From DATIKM01 sp035477595 (GTDB lineage Bacteria; Armatimonadota; Chthonomonadetes; Chthonomonadales; CAJBBX01): DNA of 6,349 bases. The stretch's first letter is position 1. Each line of letters begins with the position of its first letter. A program made the position numbers and the translations under genes. The DNA is taken from the NCBI GenBank assembly GCA_035477595.1, contig DATIKM010000195.1, positions 1-6,349 on the forward strand. The letters run 5' to 3'. Shown here one piece after another: positions 1 through 6,062 of the stretch. Below the pieces are notes generated by a model that was given only the letters and a program-made list of their open reading frames with translations, ran no database searches and had not been told where the DNA came from.

Positions 1-175
1 GGAGGGCGGCCACGCTGTCACCTTCTCCGGCCCGTTCCCGCCCGCCATCTACACGATCGAGGCGACGTTCCCGCCCTTCCAGCCCGCTGCGCCGCTCATC
101 TTCGAGGTGACGCCCGCGGCGACGCTCGAGCACACCGTCACCCTCGGCCCCATGGCGCCGCCACCGCCACCGTAG
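1..175 (+). CDS. 3' end of a gene of unknown function (partial)
   Basis: The frame whose codons begin at base 2 is open from the window edge to a TAG at 173-175, giving the last 57 residues of a protein. The peptide alternates hydrophobic and polar residues (AVTFSG, IYTIEATF, LIFEVTP, HTVTLG), which fits the closing strands of a beta-sandwich or carboxypeptidase-regulatory-like fold. It ends in a proline-rich tail (GPMAPPPPP). Codons use G or C almost throughout at the third position, as in the other genes here. The fragment is too short to name a family. The gene ends about 50 bases before the tRNA promoter, so the two are probably separate transcripts. Confidence 0.65.
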   Translation, partial: EGGHAVTFSGPFPPAIYTIEATFPPFQPAAPLIFEVTPAATLEHTVTLGPMAPPPPP

Positions 176-223
176 GCCCGGCGGCGCGGATAGCCAACGG
201 GCCCTCGCGGGAGCGCATGCGCG

Positions 224-253
224 TTGACGCGCGCGCCAGAGCCGGTGTATAAT
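224..253 (+). promoter_or_regulatory. sigma70-type promoter of the tRNA-Phe gene
   Basis: A -35 box TTGACG (224-229) and a perfect -10 box TATAAT (248-253) are separated by 18 bases. Transcription would start near base 260, leaving a leader of about 10 bases before the tRNA 5' end at 270. The AT-rich -10 box stands out in this GC-rich sequence, and the position directly before a stable RNA gene makes the call convincing. Confidence 0.85.
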
Positions 254-269
254 CGAGCGTTGCGAGCGC

Positions 270-342
<73 letters not shown>

Positions 343-371
343 CCCGGTCCCCCCTGCGGGCCCCTCTGGTT

Positions 372-399
372 GACCGCCGCCCCTTCGCGGGCGGCGGTC
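372..399 (+). terminator. GC hairpin downstream of tRNA-Phe, probable terminator
   Basis: GACCGCCGCCC (372-382) pairs perfectly with GGGCGGCGGTC (389-399), giving an 11-bp stem around a six-base loop CTTCGC. It starts 30 bases after the mature tRNA. No T-tract follows (GCGCGTTGGT), so it departs from the classic intrinsic terminator. In GC-rich bacteria such hairpins often serve as terminators or as 3' boundaries for processing. The stem is seen directly; the function is inferred from position. Confidence 0.6.
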
Positions 400-721
400 G
401 CGCGTTGGTGGGCACATCGGCGGCTGGGAACGCGCCAGCGCAGCGCATGCTCGGCCATGTCGGTCGGCGCCCATACGGGCTCTGCGCACGCCCCGACAGC
501 GTGAGGCAGGCGCCGCTCAGCCACGAGACGATGCCGGGCGCGAGCATGGCCCGTCTGAGCGAGGTCCGCCGCATCGGCCGCCCTGGCGCCGCCGGCATTA
601 ACCTCTACGGCACGGAGGCAGGCTGCGAGGACCAGGTGGGCGGCAGTATGGGGATCACCCGCGACCTGTCCACGTTCAGGGGCCTGGGCGCGCGGATGGT
701 TGGCCGACCGGCAGGGTCGCG
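400..721. other. intergenic region with no supported gene
   Basis: This stretch between the tRNA hairpin and the end of the sigma factor gene holds no gene I can support. Open frames on both strands extend into the tRNA or the sigma gene and give low-complexity Arg/Pro/Gly/Ala peptides typical of chance frames in GC-rich DNA. An anti-sigma factor is often encoded just downstream of an ECF sigma gene. That position would be here on the minus strand, but no such frame is visible. No repeat, clear T-tracted hairpin or promoter stood out. Confidence 0.6.
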
Positions 722-1339
722 TCAGGCAGGCGCGGGGAGGGCGCCGGGCACAGGCGCCAGCCGCCAGCTCGGGTCCGCCTCAAGCGCCTGTCGGAGCATC
801 ACCCGACCCCTGTGGATGCGTGAGCGCACCGTGCCGATGGGGCACCTCAGGCTTTCCGCGATCTCCTGATAGGAGAGGTCCTCGACAGCGGAGAGCAGCA
901 CGGCGGCCCGGTACTCCGCGGGCAGCTTCTGCAGCGCCCGGTGGAGCCTCTCGTCCACCACGCGCTTCAGCACGCGGTCGGACGGATCGGCGCCTTCATC
1001 CGCCGGGTCGAAGCGCACCACCGAGTCGCCCGATTCCGTGGGAATCGGCGCGTCGAGAGAGCAGGTGGGGGCGCGGCGGATGCGGCGGATGCGGTCGATG
1101 CACAGGTTGGCAGCGATCCGCCCGAGCCACGTATCGAAGGAGCGCGATCGGTCGTAGCGGTCGAAGTGCCGCCAGGCGCGAACGAAGGCGTCCTGCGCCA
1201 CGTCCTCCGCCTCCGCCGCGTCGCCCAGCATCCAGTAGGCAAGCTTGTATGCCCGGCCATAGCTTCGAGCGAACAGCCCGTCGAACTCCGCGCGCTTCGT
1301 CGCGTCGGTGTGCTTCTCTCGCTGTCCGAACAGCCTCAT
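722..1339 (-). CDS. ECF-type sigma-70 family RNA polymerase sigma factor
   Basis: The product is 205 residues. It would bind core RNA polymerase and direct it to a specific promoter set. Region 2 spans about residues 19-89. It includes the core-binding segment EDVAQDAFVRAW (45-56) and the -10-recognition helix FDTWLGRIAANLCIDRIR (68-85), followed by basic RIRR. A linker of about 40 acidic and polar residues leads to region 4 (about 130-185), with LHRALQKLPAEYRAAVLL and the -35-binding helix-turn-helix LSYQEIAESLRCPIGTVRSR. There is no region 1.1 or 3, which is the ECF/RpoE-like layout. The frame stays open upstream to 1504, but that extension is Arg/Gly-rich. I chose the ATG at 1337-1339 because GGGAGG lies five bases before it and the family fold begins just after it. 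The C-terminus ends about 20 residues past region 4, with no extra sensory domain. No anti-sigma gene is adjacent. Its target promoters and inducing signal cannot be read from the sequence. Confidence 0.93.
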   Translation of the reverse strand: MRLFGQREKHTDATKRAEFDGLFARSYGRAYKLAYWMLGDAAEAEDVAQDAFVRAWRHFDRYDRSRSFDTWLGRIAANLCIDRIRRIRRAPTCSLDAPIPTESGDSVVRFDPADEGADPSDRVLKRVVDERLHRALQKLPAEYRAAVLLSAVEDLSYQEIAESLRCPIGTVRSRIHRGRVMLRQALEADPSWRLAPVPGALPAPA

Positions 1340-1344
1340 GACCG

Positions 1345-1350
1345 CCTCCC
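1345..1350 (-). promoter_or_regulatory. ribosome binding site that fixes the sigma factor start
   Basis: On the minus strand GGGAGG is followed by five bases (CGGTC) and then ATG. This strong Shine-Dalgarno site supports the start at 1339 over the longer open frame reaching 1504. Confidence 0.8.
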
Positions 1351-1421
1351 GCTCACCGCCTCGCCCGGTCCCCAGAACCACCAAGCCCATGCGGACCAGG
1401 CGTGCGCCGGACGAACGCCAA

Positions 1422-1455
1422 CTCTGTCTTGAAGACCTCTCTGTCTTGAAGACGT
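1422..1455 (-). repeat. tandem pair of palindromic 15-mers upstream of the sigma factor gene, candidate operator
   Basis: The plus-strand 15-mer CTCTGTCTTGAAGAC occurs at 1422-1436 and again, identically, at 1439-1453. The repeat period is 17 bases, and the full 17-base units match at 16 of 17 positions. Each copy contains the perfect inverted repeat GTCTT-G-AAGAC (1426-1436 and 1443-1453), so there are two dyads with centres 17 bases apart. They lie about 83-114 bases upstream of the sigma factor start, where a promoter or operator would be expected. The repeats are seen directly. Their role as a dimer-binding operator, possibly for autoregulation, is inference. A simple 17-bp tandem duplication without function is the alternative. 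Confidence 0.6.
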
Positions 1456-1595
1456 ACGGGCAGCCCCGGCGGATGCGCGGAAACGCCCGCACGCGGCCTC
1501 GCACGAGGGAAAGCGCCCTGTCGAAGGACCGCCGGCAGGCGATGCGACGACGTGAGCGCCCCCCTTACAGAGCTCGCGTGGGCGAGATGCAGCCG

Positions 1596-1838
1596 TCAGT
1601 GGATCGTGTCCACCTCCCAGATGACGGCGCGGATTCCCTCACGCTGCCGGAGGATCTTGCGGATGGTGTCGCATTCGCGATCGAGGTCCACGTCGGGGCG
1701 AGTGCGCAGCCGCCGGATGCGTCCGCGCAGGTAGCATACCCCGTTGATCACGCACACCTCCATCGCACTCGCATCCACATAGCGCCGGCTGATCTCGCGC
1801 TGGACCATGCGAGTCTGTTGTGCGTCCTGCATAGCCAT
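1596..1838 (-). CDS. small BON-domain-like protein
   Basis: This gene encodes 80 residues ending in TGA (1596-1598). The N-terminal half has a helix with QREISRRYVDASAMEV followed by the strand-turn-strand VCVINGVCYLRGRIRRL. The C-terminal half has a helix (DLDRECDTIRKILRQ) and a last strand IRAVIWEVDTI. The order is helix, short strand, NGV-YL-G-type hairpin, helix, strand. That resembles the BON fold, in which a conserved 'G-V-L-G' hairpin is followed by a helix and a final strand with V-N/D, as in OsmY-type proteins. BON domains are associated with envelope or phospholipid binding. No signal peptide is visible, so location is uncertain. The frame is open upstream to 2075, but the extension is Arg-rich. 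The ATG at 1836-1838 is preferred because GGAGG lies eight bases before it. It is transcribed in the same direction as the sigma factor, 256 bases upstream of it, with the palindromic repeats between, so the two may have separate promoters. Confidence 0.72.
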   Translation of the reverse strand: MAMQDAQQTRMVQREISRRYVDASAMEVCVINGVCYLRGRIRRLRTRPDVDLDRECDTIRKILRQREGIRAVIWEVDTIH

Positions 1839-1846
1839 CGTAGCGG

Positions 1847-1851
1847 CCTCC
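1847..1851 (-). promoter_or_regulatory. ribosome binding site of the BON-like gene
   Basis: On the minus strand the sequence GGTGGAGG is followed by eight bases and the ATG at 1836-1838. A second ATG two codons further in would be 14 bases away, so this site favours the first. Confidence 0.7.
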
Positions 1852-1964
1852 ACCACAGGACGGACCCTGTTGACCAGCGGCGCTCGCCGGTACCGCCCTG
1901 CCCTCACGGCCAGGCGCGCCGCACGGCGCTGCACTGGCGCACTTGAGGTAAGCCCCGGCCGGCC

Positions 1965-1983
1965 CCGGACGCAGCGCGTCCGG
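1965..1983. repeat. perfect inverted repeat in the divergent intergenic region
   Basis: CCGGACGC (1965-1972) and GCGTCCGG (1976-1983) are perfect inverted copies around the three-base centre AGC. It could be an RNA hairpin in a long leader or an operator for a dimeric regulator. No T-tract follows on either strand, so it is not an obvious terminator. Confidence 0.5.
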
Positions 1984-2306
1984 CGTCGGCCCAACCGATA
2001 GTCGCGGCGGGCGGTGCACCGGAGCATCTCCAAGCCCCACGCCCTCCGCACACCTCGCGTTCCCGCGGCAGGCATCCTCGCCGCAGGCAGACACCCTTAC
2101 TCACGCAGGCACGACCGAGCGCGCAATCTCATGCGCTCAGTCTGTATGACGATGCGAGCGAGCAAAGGTTTCATAGACCGCGCGACGGGCCGCCCCCAAA
2201 GGTAAGCCCCGGGCGCACTGAAGGACAACGGGACCTGCCCGCGCAATCTGCGACCAGGCGACCCGCGACGAGGGCCGCCAAGTCCGCCTCTCGTTCCCGC
2301 CCGCAC

Positions 2307-2313
2307 GGAGAAG
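2307..2313 (+). promoter_or_regulatory. ribosome binding site of the first hydrolase gene
   Basis: GGAGAAG at 2307-2313 places its GGAG core six bases before the ATG at 2317-2319. This good Shine-Dalgarno match supports that start. Confidence 0.75.
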
Positions 2314-2316
2314 CAC

Positions 2317-3483
2317 ATGCTCATCGCCGCACTCGCCCTCGCCTGCATCGCGCCGTCGCCGCCCGGTGGCGTGGGTCCGAGCCTTGTTCTTGGCACACAG
2401 ACCTTCAGCCCGGGCTACCGCTTCACCAGGGAGGACGGGCTCGTCGAGACCGCGCGCGGCATCCTCGCCATGGGCTCCGACATCCTGAAGATCACTCTGG
2501 CGAACGACTACAAGCGGCAGTACCCCGGCATCGCGGACCGACCCGACCTCCGCACCGTGCGCGAGCTGGCCGAGAAGCACCCATCCTACCGCAAGGTGCT
2601 CGCCATGCCGTTCCGCCACATCATGCTCTGGGTCTACCCGATGCGGGCCGGCTGGTGGGACAAGGGGCTATCGGCCGAGGACGCAGGCCGCACCTACCAC
2701 GAAATGTACGACCTCGCGGCCTATCTGCTCCGCCAGTTCTCGGGCTCCGACAAGACCTTCCTGCTGGGTCACTGGGAGGGCGACTGGCACCTCCACCCGG
2801 ACTACGACCCCACCAAGGACCCCAGCGACGTCATGATTCGGGGCATGACGGACTGGCTGAGGGTGCGACAGCGCGCCGTCGAGGACGCTCGCCGCGACAC
2901 GCCCCACCGGCGCGTCCGCATCTTCCACTACACCGAGGTGAACCTGGTGCAGAAGGCGATGCGGGGCGGCCGAACGATCACCAATGACATCCTCCCGACG
3001 GTCAACCCGGATTTCGTCTCTTACTCCAGCTACGACTCCCTGATCGGCGAAGGTGAGACGCTGCGCAACAACCTGCGGCGCGCGCTTGACTACATCGAGT
3101 CCAAGCTGCCACCACGACCGGAGATCGCCGGCAGGCGCGTCTTCATCGGCGAGTTTGGCTTCCCGGCCGCTGGCCATCCGCCTGATCGGCAGGCACGTCT
3201 CGCGCGCAACGTGTTCCAGGTCGCCCTCGAGTGGGGCTGCCCTTACGCCCTCTACTGGCAATACCACTGCAACGAGGTGGACAGAGATGGCAGGCGGCGG
3301 GGCTTCTGGCTGGTGGACGACAAGGGCGTGAAGCAGCCGGTCTACCACCTGCTGGCCGGCTACCTGCGCGAGGCCCGGAAGCTGGAGCGCCGGCTCCGCC
3401 GGCAACAGGGCAACGCCTTCACCGCCGATGCGTTCCGCCGCGAGGCGCTGCGCGTGCTTCCTGCGGCCCCTGCCGCGCCGTGA
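2317..3483 (+). CDS. glycoside-hydrolase-like (beta/alpha)8 protein, first gene of the operon
   Basis: The product is 388 residues with a short hydrophobic N-terminus (MLIAALALACIA, then PSPPGG) that may be a signal peptide, although it lacks the usual basic start. The body reads as a TIM barrel. Strand-like segments include SDILKITLAN (54-63), HIMLWVYP (101-108), KTFLLGHWEGDW (146-157), VRIFHYTEVNLV (200-211), DFVSYSSYD (232-240), RRVFIGEFGFP (273-283) and YALYWQYHCNE (310-320). Glu154 after the fourth-strand-like segment and Glu279 in IGEFGF sit where clan GH-A retaining enzymes such as GH5 carry the acid/base and nucleophile. Glu207 is a further candidate. The usual Asn-Glu pair is replaced by Trp-Glu (HWEGDW), so this is not a standard GH5 member. 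The C-terminal 40 residues are a basic helical tail. The substrate cannot be predicted. The stop overlaps the next start by four bases, so the two genes form an operon. Confidence 0.8.
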   Translation: MLIAALALACIAPSPPGGVGPSLVLGTQTFSPGYRFTREDGLVETARGILAMGSDILKITLANDYKRQYPGIADRPDLRTVRELAEKHPSYRKVLAMPFRHIMLWVYPMRAGWWDKGLSAEDAGRTYHEMYDLAAYLLRQFSGSDKTFLLGHWEGDWHLHPDYDPTKDPSDVMIRGMTDWLRVRQRAVEDARRDTPHRRVRIFHYTEVNLVQKAMRGGRTITNDILPTVNPDFVSYSSYDSLIGEGETLRNNLRRALDYIESKLPPRPEIAGRRVFIGEFGFPAAGHPPDRQARLARNVFQVALEWGCPYALYWQYHCNEVDRDGRRRGFWLVDDKGVKQPVYHLLAGYLREARKLERRLRRQQGNAFTADAFRREALRVLPAAPAAP

Positions 3484-6056
3484 GCGTGGCGGCGCTCGCG
3501 GCTGCTGTAGCCCTCGCCCTCGGAAACCATCCGGGTGTTGCGGATTCCGCCGCAAGCGGCGGGCCGTGGGGCATCGCCGGGGTGGAGTACCGCTTCGAGC
3601 CCGCCAACCGCCGCGTGACGGCAACCGTGCGCGGCCGCACCTTCAGCGCGCTCGAAGGCTTTGCCGTGTGGCCCGCGGGCGCTCCTCCGGAGAGTGCGCC
3701 CCTGCCGATGCGCCTGCTGGAGGTTCGGCGCACCGGCGCGGCAGTGACGGCGCGCTACGTGGTACTGCTCGCCACCGGCCAAACGACAATCTCGGTCACG
3801 TGCGCTCCGGGTCGCGACGGGCTCACGCTGCGCTTCCGCGCGGGCCGTGGCGCCTTCGGCCGCCTGAGCGCCGGCCGCTCGGACGGCCTGGGCGAGTGGC
3901 GCCGGATCACCTACCTGCGCAACGGCGAAGCGTACGGGCAGGCCTTCTGGCCGCGCGCCGCCTGGTCGCCCGTGCACCGCATCTGGCTCGCCGCCGTGTG
4001 GGACATGGCGCGCTCTCAGGGGTCCGGCTGGGACTCGCGCGACCAGCGCTTCCGGGGAGAGGGGCCCTTCGACGCGGCCGTCCACGTCGTCTACGCGGCG
4101 CGGACCGACCGATCGCTCCTTCCTCTCGACGAGACCCTCACGCTGCGCGCCGGCGCCACCCTCTGGCAGGTGGCCCCGCCGCCGGCGCAGCCGGCAAGCC
4201 CCCACCGGACCGAGCTTGCGCGCCTGGTCTTCTTCGACGTGTGGGGCGGGTCCGCCGCCGAGACGGACGCGCTGCTACGACACCTGCGTGTCGTCACGGG
4301 CGGGAGGGCGCGCCTGCTGACGATCGTCCAGGACTGGCAGGCGGGGGGATTCGACTCGCTCCTGCCGGACAGCATCCGGATGCCGGACTTCCCGCCGAAC
4401 CCCGCCTTCGGGTCCATTGAGCAGATCCGGAGCTTGAGCGCGACGGCGCGTTCCATGGGGCGCTTCGGCCTGCGCACGAACTACGTGTTCTGGCGGTCCA
4501 CTTCGCCGAGCGCGCGCGCCGGGCTCGCCAGGCGCGCGCTGGAACCTGACGGCGCACCGCGCTGGCACACCCGCCCCGGCGACTGGCGCGCGCTGGCCGC
4601 CCGACAGGAGGCGGAGATCCAGCGGCTCTTCCGCACGAACGCCAGCTTCACCGACCAGATCACCAGCGGAGCCGGCCCCTGGGCCTACCTTGACCACGAC
4701 GCCGCACGCCCGCGGGACGCCACCATGGCCGGCGTGCTCGCCGCCCAGAGGGCGTTCGCCGCCCTCATCCGGCGCACGCACGCGGGGCCCCTCGGCAGCG
4801 AGACGCTCATGGACGAGCAGCTCTTCGGCGCGTGGTTTGACTTCGGGGACTTCGGCATCTACGACGGCCACCACCGCGCGTTCACGCCGGAGTTCAAGCT
4901 CCGCCGGATCCACCGGCTCACGACGTACCACGGCATGGGCCTCATGTACCGCTTCTTCGAGATGCCTCCGTTCCCCGCGTTCCACAGCGGCCGTGCGCGA
5001 TACATGAGCGATCCCGACCAACGCGACGACTACCGCGCCTCCACCGTGCTCTTCGGCAACGGGGGCTACCTCTTCCATTACCCCGACACGCCCTGGGACC
5101 ACATCCTCACAGAGGTCCTCGTCGTGGGCACGCTGCAACGCTACATGGCCCTTCAGCCCGTGCGGCACGTGCTCTACTGGCATGGAGGGCGCTGGGTCTC
5201 CCTCGAGCGGCTGCTCGGGGAAGGCGTCAACCCAAGCCCCTCGCCGTGGGAGCCACAGCCCGACGCGCTGAAGCGCATCCGGGTGGAGTACGAGAACGGC
5301 CTCACCGTGCTGGTGAACCGGCTGGCGGAGGAAACCACGGTGAAGGCGGCCGGCGTGTCGGTACGCCTGCCGCGATTCGGCTGGTGCGCCTGGACGCCGG
5401 ATGGCCGCGTGCTGGCATACTCGGGCATCCCCAGGGGCGCCGCGGCGCGCGTCGACTACGTGCACGACCGGGCGGCCGGTCTGCGCTTCGTCAACCCCCG
5501 GGGCGGGCGCGCCCTCGGGGCGACTCAGCCCACCCTCTGGCTGAACGGGCGGATGGTGTCGCGGGTGGACCCGGCGACTGGCAACGCCTGGGTCGGCGGC
5601 AGGTGGGTGCCCTACCGGCCGCCGCGCCCGAGGCCGCACACGCGTCTGGACTTCCGCTTCGACCGCTCGACGCTGGGCTGGCACGGCCGGAGCGGCCTCG
5701 GGCCGATCGCCATCCGCGAGGGGCGCCTGCGGGCGGAAATCGTCGGAGAGGACCCGATCCTCGAGGCGCCTCCCGTCGACCTGCCGCCGGGCTCGGTGCG
5801 AGAGATCGTGGTCCGGATGCGCGCGTCTCACGGCACGATGGGCCAGCTCTACTTCCGCGCGGAGGGGGTCGATGCGAGCGCCGAGGAGATGTGCGTTCGC
5901 TTCGCCGTGGAGCCGGGCAATACGCTGCGGGACGTGCGCATCCCCGTAGGCGAGCACCCTCTCTGGCGCGGCCGGCGCATCCTATGGCTGCGGCTCGACC
6001 CCGTGCACGGCGCCTACCCGGGCGTGCTGGAGATCGAGTCGATCCGAGGGCTCTAG
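3480..6056 (+). CDS. secreted multidomain glycoside-hydrolase-like protein, second gene of the operon
   Basis: The product is 858 residues from the GTG at 3480, which overlaps the previous TGA as GTGA. There is no Shine-Dalgarno site, so translation is probably coupled to the first gene. A GTG at 3486 is an alternative, and the frame's ATG at 3231 lies inside the first gene and is rejected. The N-terminus is hydrophobic (VAALAAAVALALG) and ends near ADSAAS, consistent with export. Residues about 30-240 are beta-rich. A barrel-like region, about 247-560, has LVFFDVWGG, IVQDWQAGGFDSLLPD, GLRTNYVFW, TDQITSG, SETLMDEQLFGAWFDFGDFGIYD and YHGMGLMYRFFEMPPF. This pattern recalls from memory the GH101/DUF5696-like proteins of Planctomycetota and Verrucomicrobiota, whose 'HDNY' motif appears here as RTNY. 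Asp285, Asp392, Glu441, Asp445, Glu446 and Asp454 are acidic candidates for the active site. After a small beta domain (about 595-660), residues 720-858 look like a CBM-like jelly roll (FDRSTLGWHG, GRLRAEIVGEDPILEAP, GQLYFRAEG). The substrate is unknown. Confidence 0.8.
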   Translation: MSVAALAAAVALALGNHPGVADSAASGGPWGIAGVEYRFEPANRRVTATVRGRTFSALEGFAVWPAGAPPESAPLPMRLLEVRRTGAAVTARYVVLLATGQTTISVTCAPGRDGLTLRFRAGRGAFGRLSAGRSDGLGEWRRITYLRNGEAYGQAFWPRAAWSPVHRIWLAAVWDMARSQGSGWDSRDQRFRGEGPFDAAVHVVYAARTDRSLLPLDETLTLRAGATLWQVAPPPAQPASPHRTELARLVFFDVWGGSAAETDALLRHLRVVTGGRARLLTIVQDWQAGGFDSLLPDSIRMPDFPPNPAFGSIEQIRSLSATARSMGRFGLRTNYVFWRSTSPSARAGLARRALEPDGAPRWHTRPGDWRALAARQEAEIQRLFRTNASFTDQITSGAGPWAYLDHDAARPRDATMAGVLAAQRAFAALIRRTHAGPLGSETLMDEQLFGAWFDFGDFGIYDGHHRAFTPEFKLRRIHRLTTYHGMGLMYRFFEMPPFPAFHSGRARYMSDPDQRDDYRASTVLFGNGGYLFHYPDTPWDHILTEVLVVGTLQRYMALQPVRHVLYWHGGRWVSLERLLGEGVNPSPSPWEPQPDALKRIRVEYENGLTVLVNRLAEETTVKAAGVSVRLPRFGWCAWTPDGRVLAYSGIPRGAAARVDYVHDRAAGLRFVNPRGGRALGATQPTLWLNGRMVSRVDPATGNAWVGGRWVPYRPPRPRPHTRLDFRFDRSTLGWHGRSGLGPIAIREGRLRAEIVGEDPILEAPPVDLPPGSVREIVVRMRASHGTMGQLYFRAEGVDASAEEMCVRFAVEPGNTLRDVRIPVGEHPLWRGRRILWLRLDPVHGAYPGVLEIESIRGL

Positions 6057-6062
6057 CCTGCG

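Larger units (their letters stand above)
1839..2316. other. divergent intergenic region between the BON-like gene and the hydrolase operon
   Basis: This 478-base gap must hold the promoters for both flanking genes. I could not identify a convincing -35/-10 pair for either. A weak extended -10-like TGTATGAC lies near 2142-2149 and would read toward the hydrolase operon, but no partner -35 is clear. Visible structure consists of a perfect 8-bp hairpin at 1965-1983 and a 13-base direct repeat, AGGTAAGCCCCGG, at 1946-1958 and 2200-2212. A 10-mer, CGCGCAATCT, also occurs at 2120-2129 and 2240-2249. Open frames here are Arg/Pro-rich and lack ribosome binding sites, so I call no gene. Confidence 0.55.

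Noticed and set aside
1340..1504. N-terminal extension of the sigma factor frame
   Set aside because: It is Arg/Gly-rich, lacks family similarity and spans the tandem palindromes; a strong ribosome binding site marks the start at 1339.
1573..1586. Small hairpin CTCGC-GTGG-GCGAG as a terminator of the BON-like gene
   Set aside because: The stem is only five base pairs and there is no T-tract after it, so it is not distinguishable from chance in GC-rich DNA.
1839..2075. N-terminal extension of the BON-like frame
   Set aside because: It is Arg-rich without recognisable structure, and GGAGG at 1847-1851 supports the internal start.
2040..2075. GGAAC-17-CGTG pattern on the minus strand as an ECF sigma promoter for the BON-like gene
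   Set aside because: The -10 half is a weak match and it would lie more than 200 bases before the start codon. It is not enough to call.
3231..3479. Upstream extension of the second hydrolase frame to an ATG at 3231
   Set aside because: It lies wholly inside the first hydrolase gene, gives a Pro/Arg/Gly-rich peptide, and would bury the signal-like segment that begins just after the GTG at 3480.
4275..5957. 560-residue minus-strand open frame opposite the second hydrolase gene
   Set aside because: It is an antisense shadow: rich in Arg, Ala, Pro and His, with no recognisable domain, while the plus strand encodes a coherent secreted protein.
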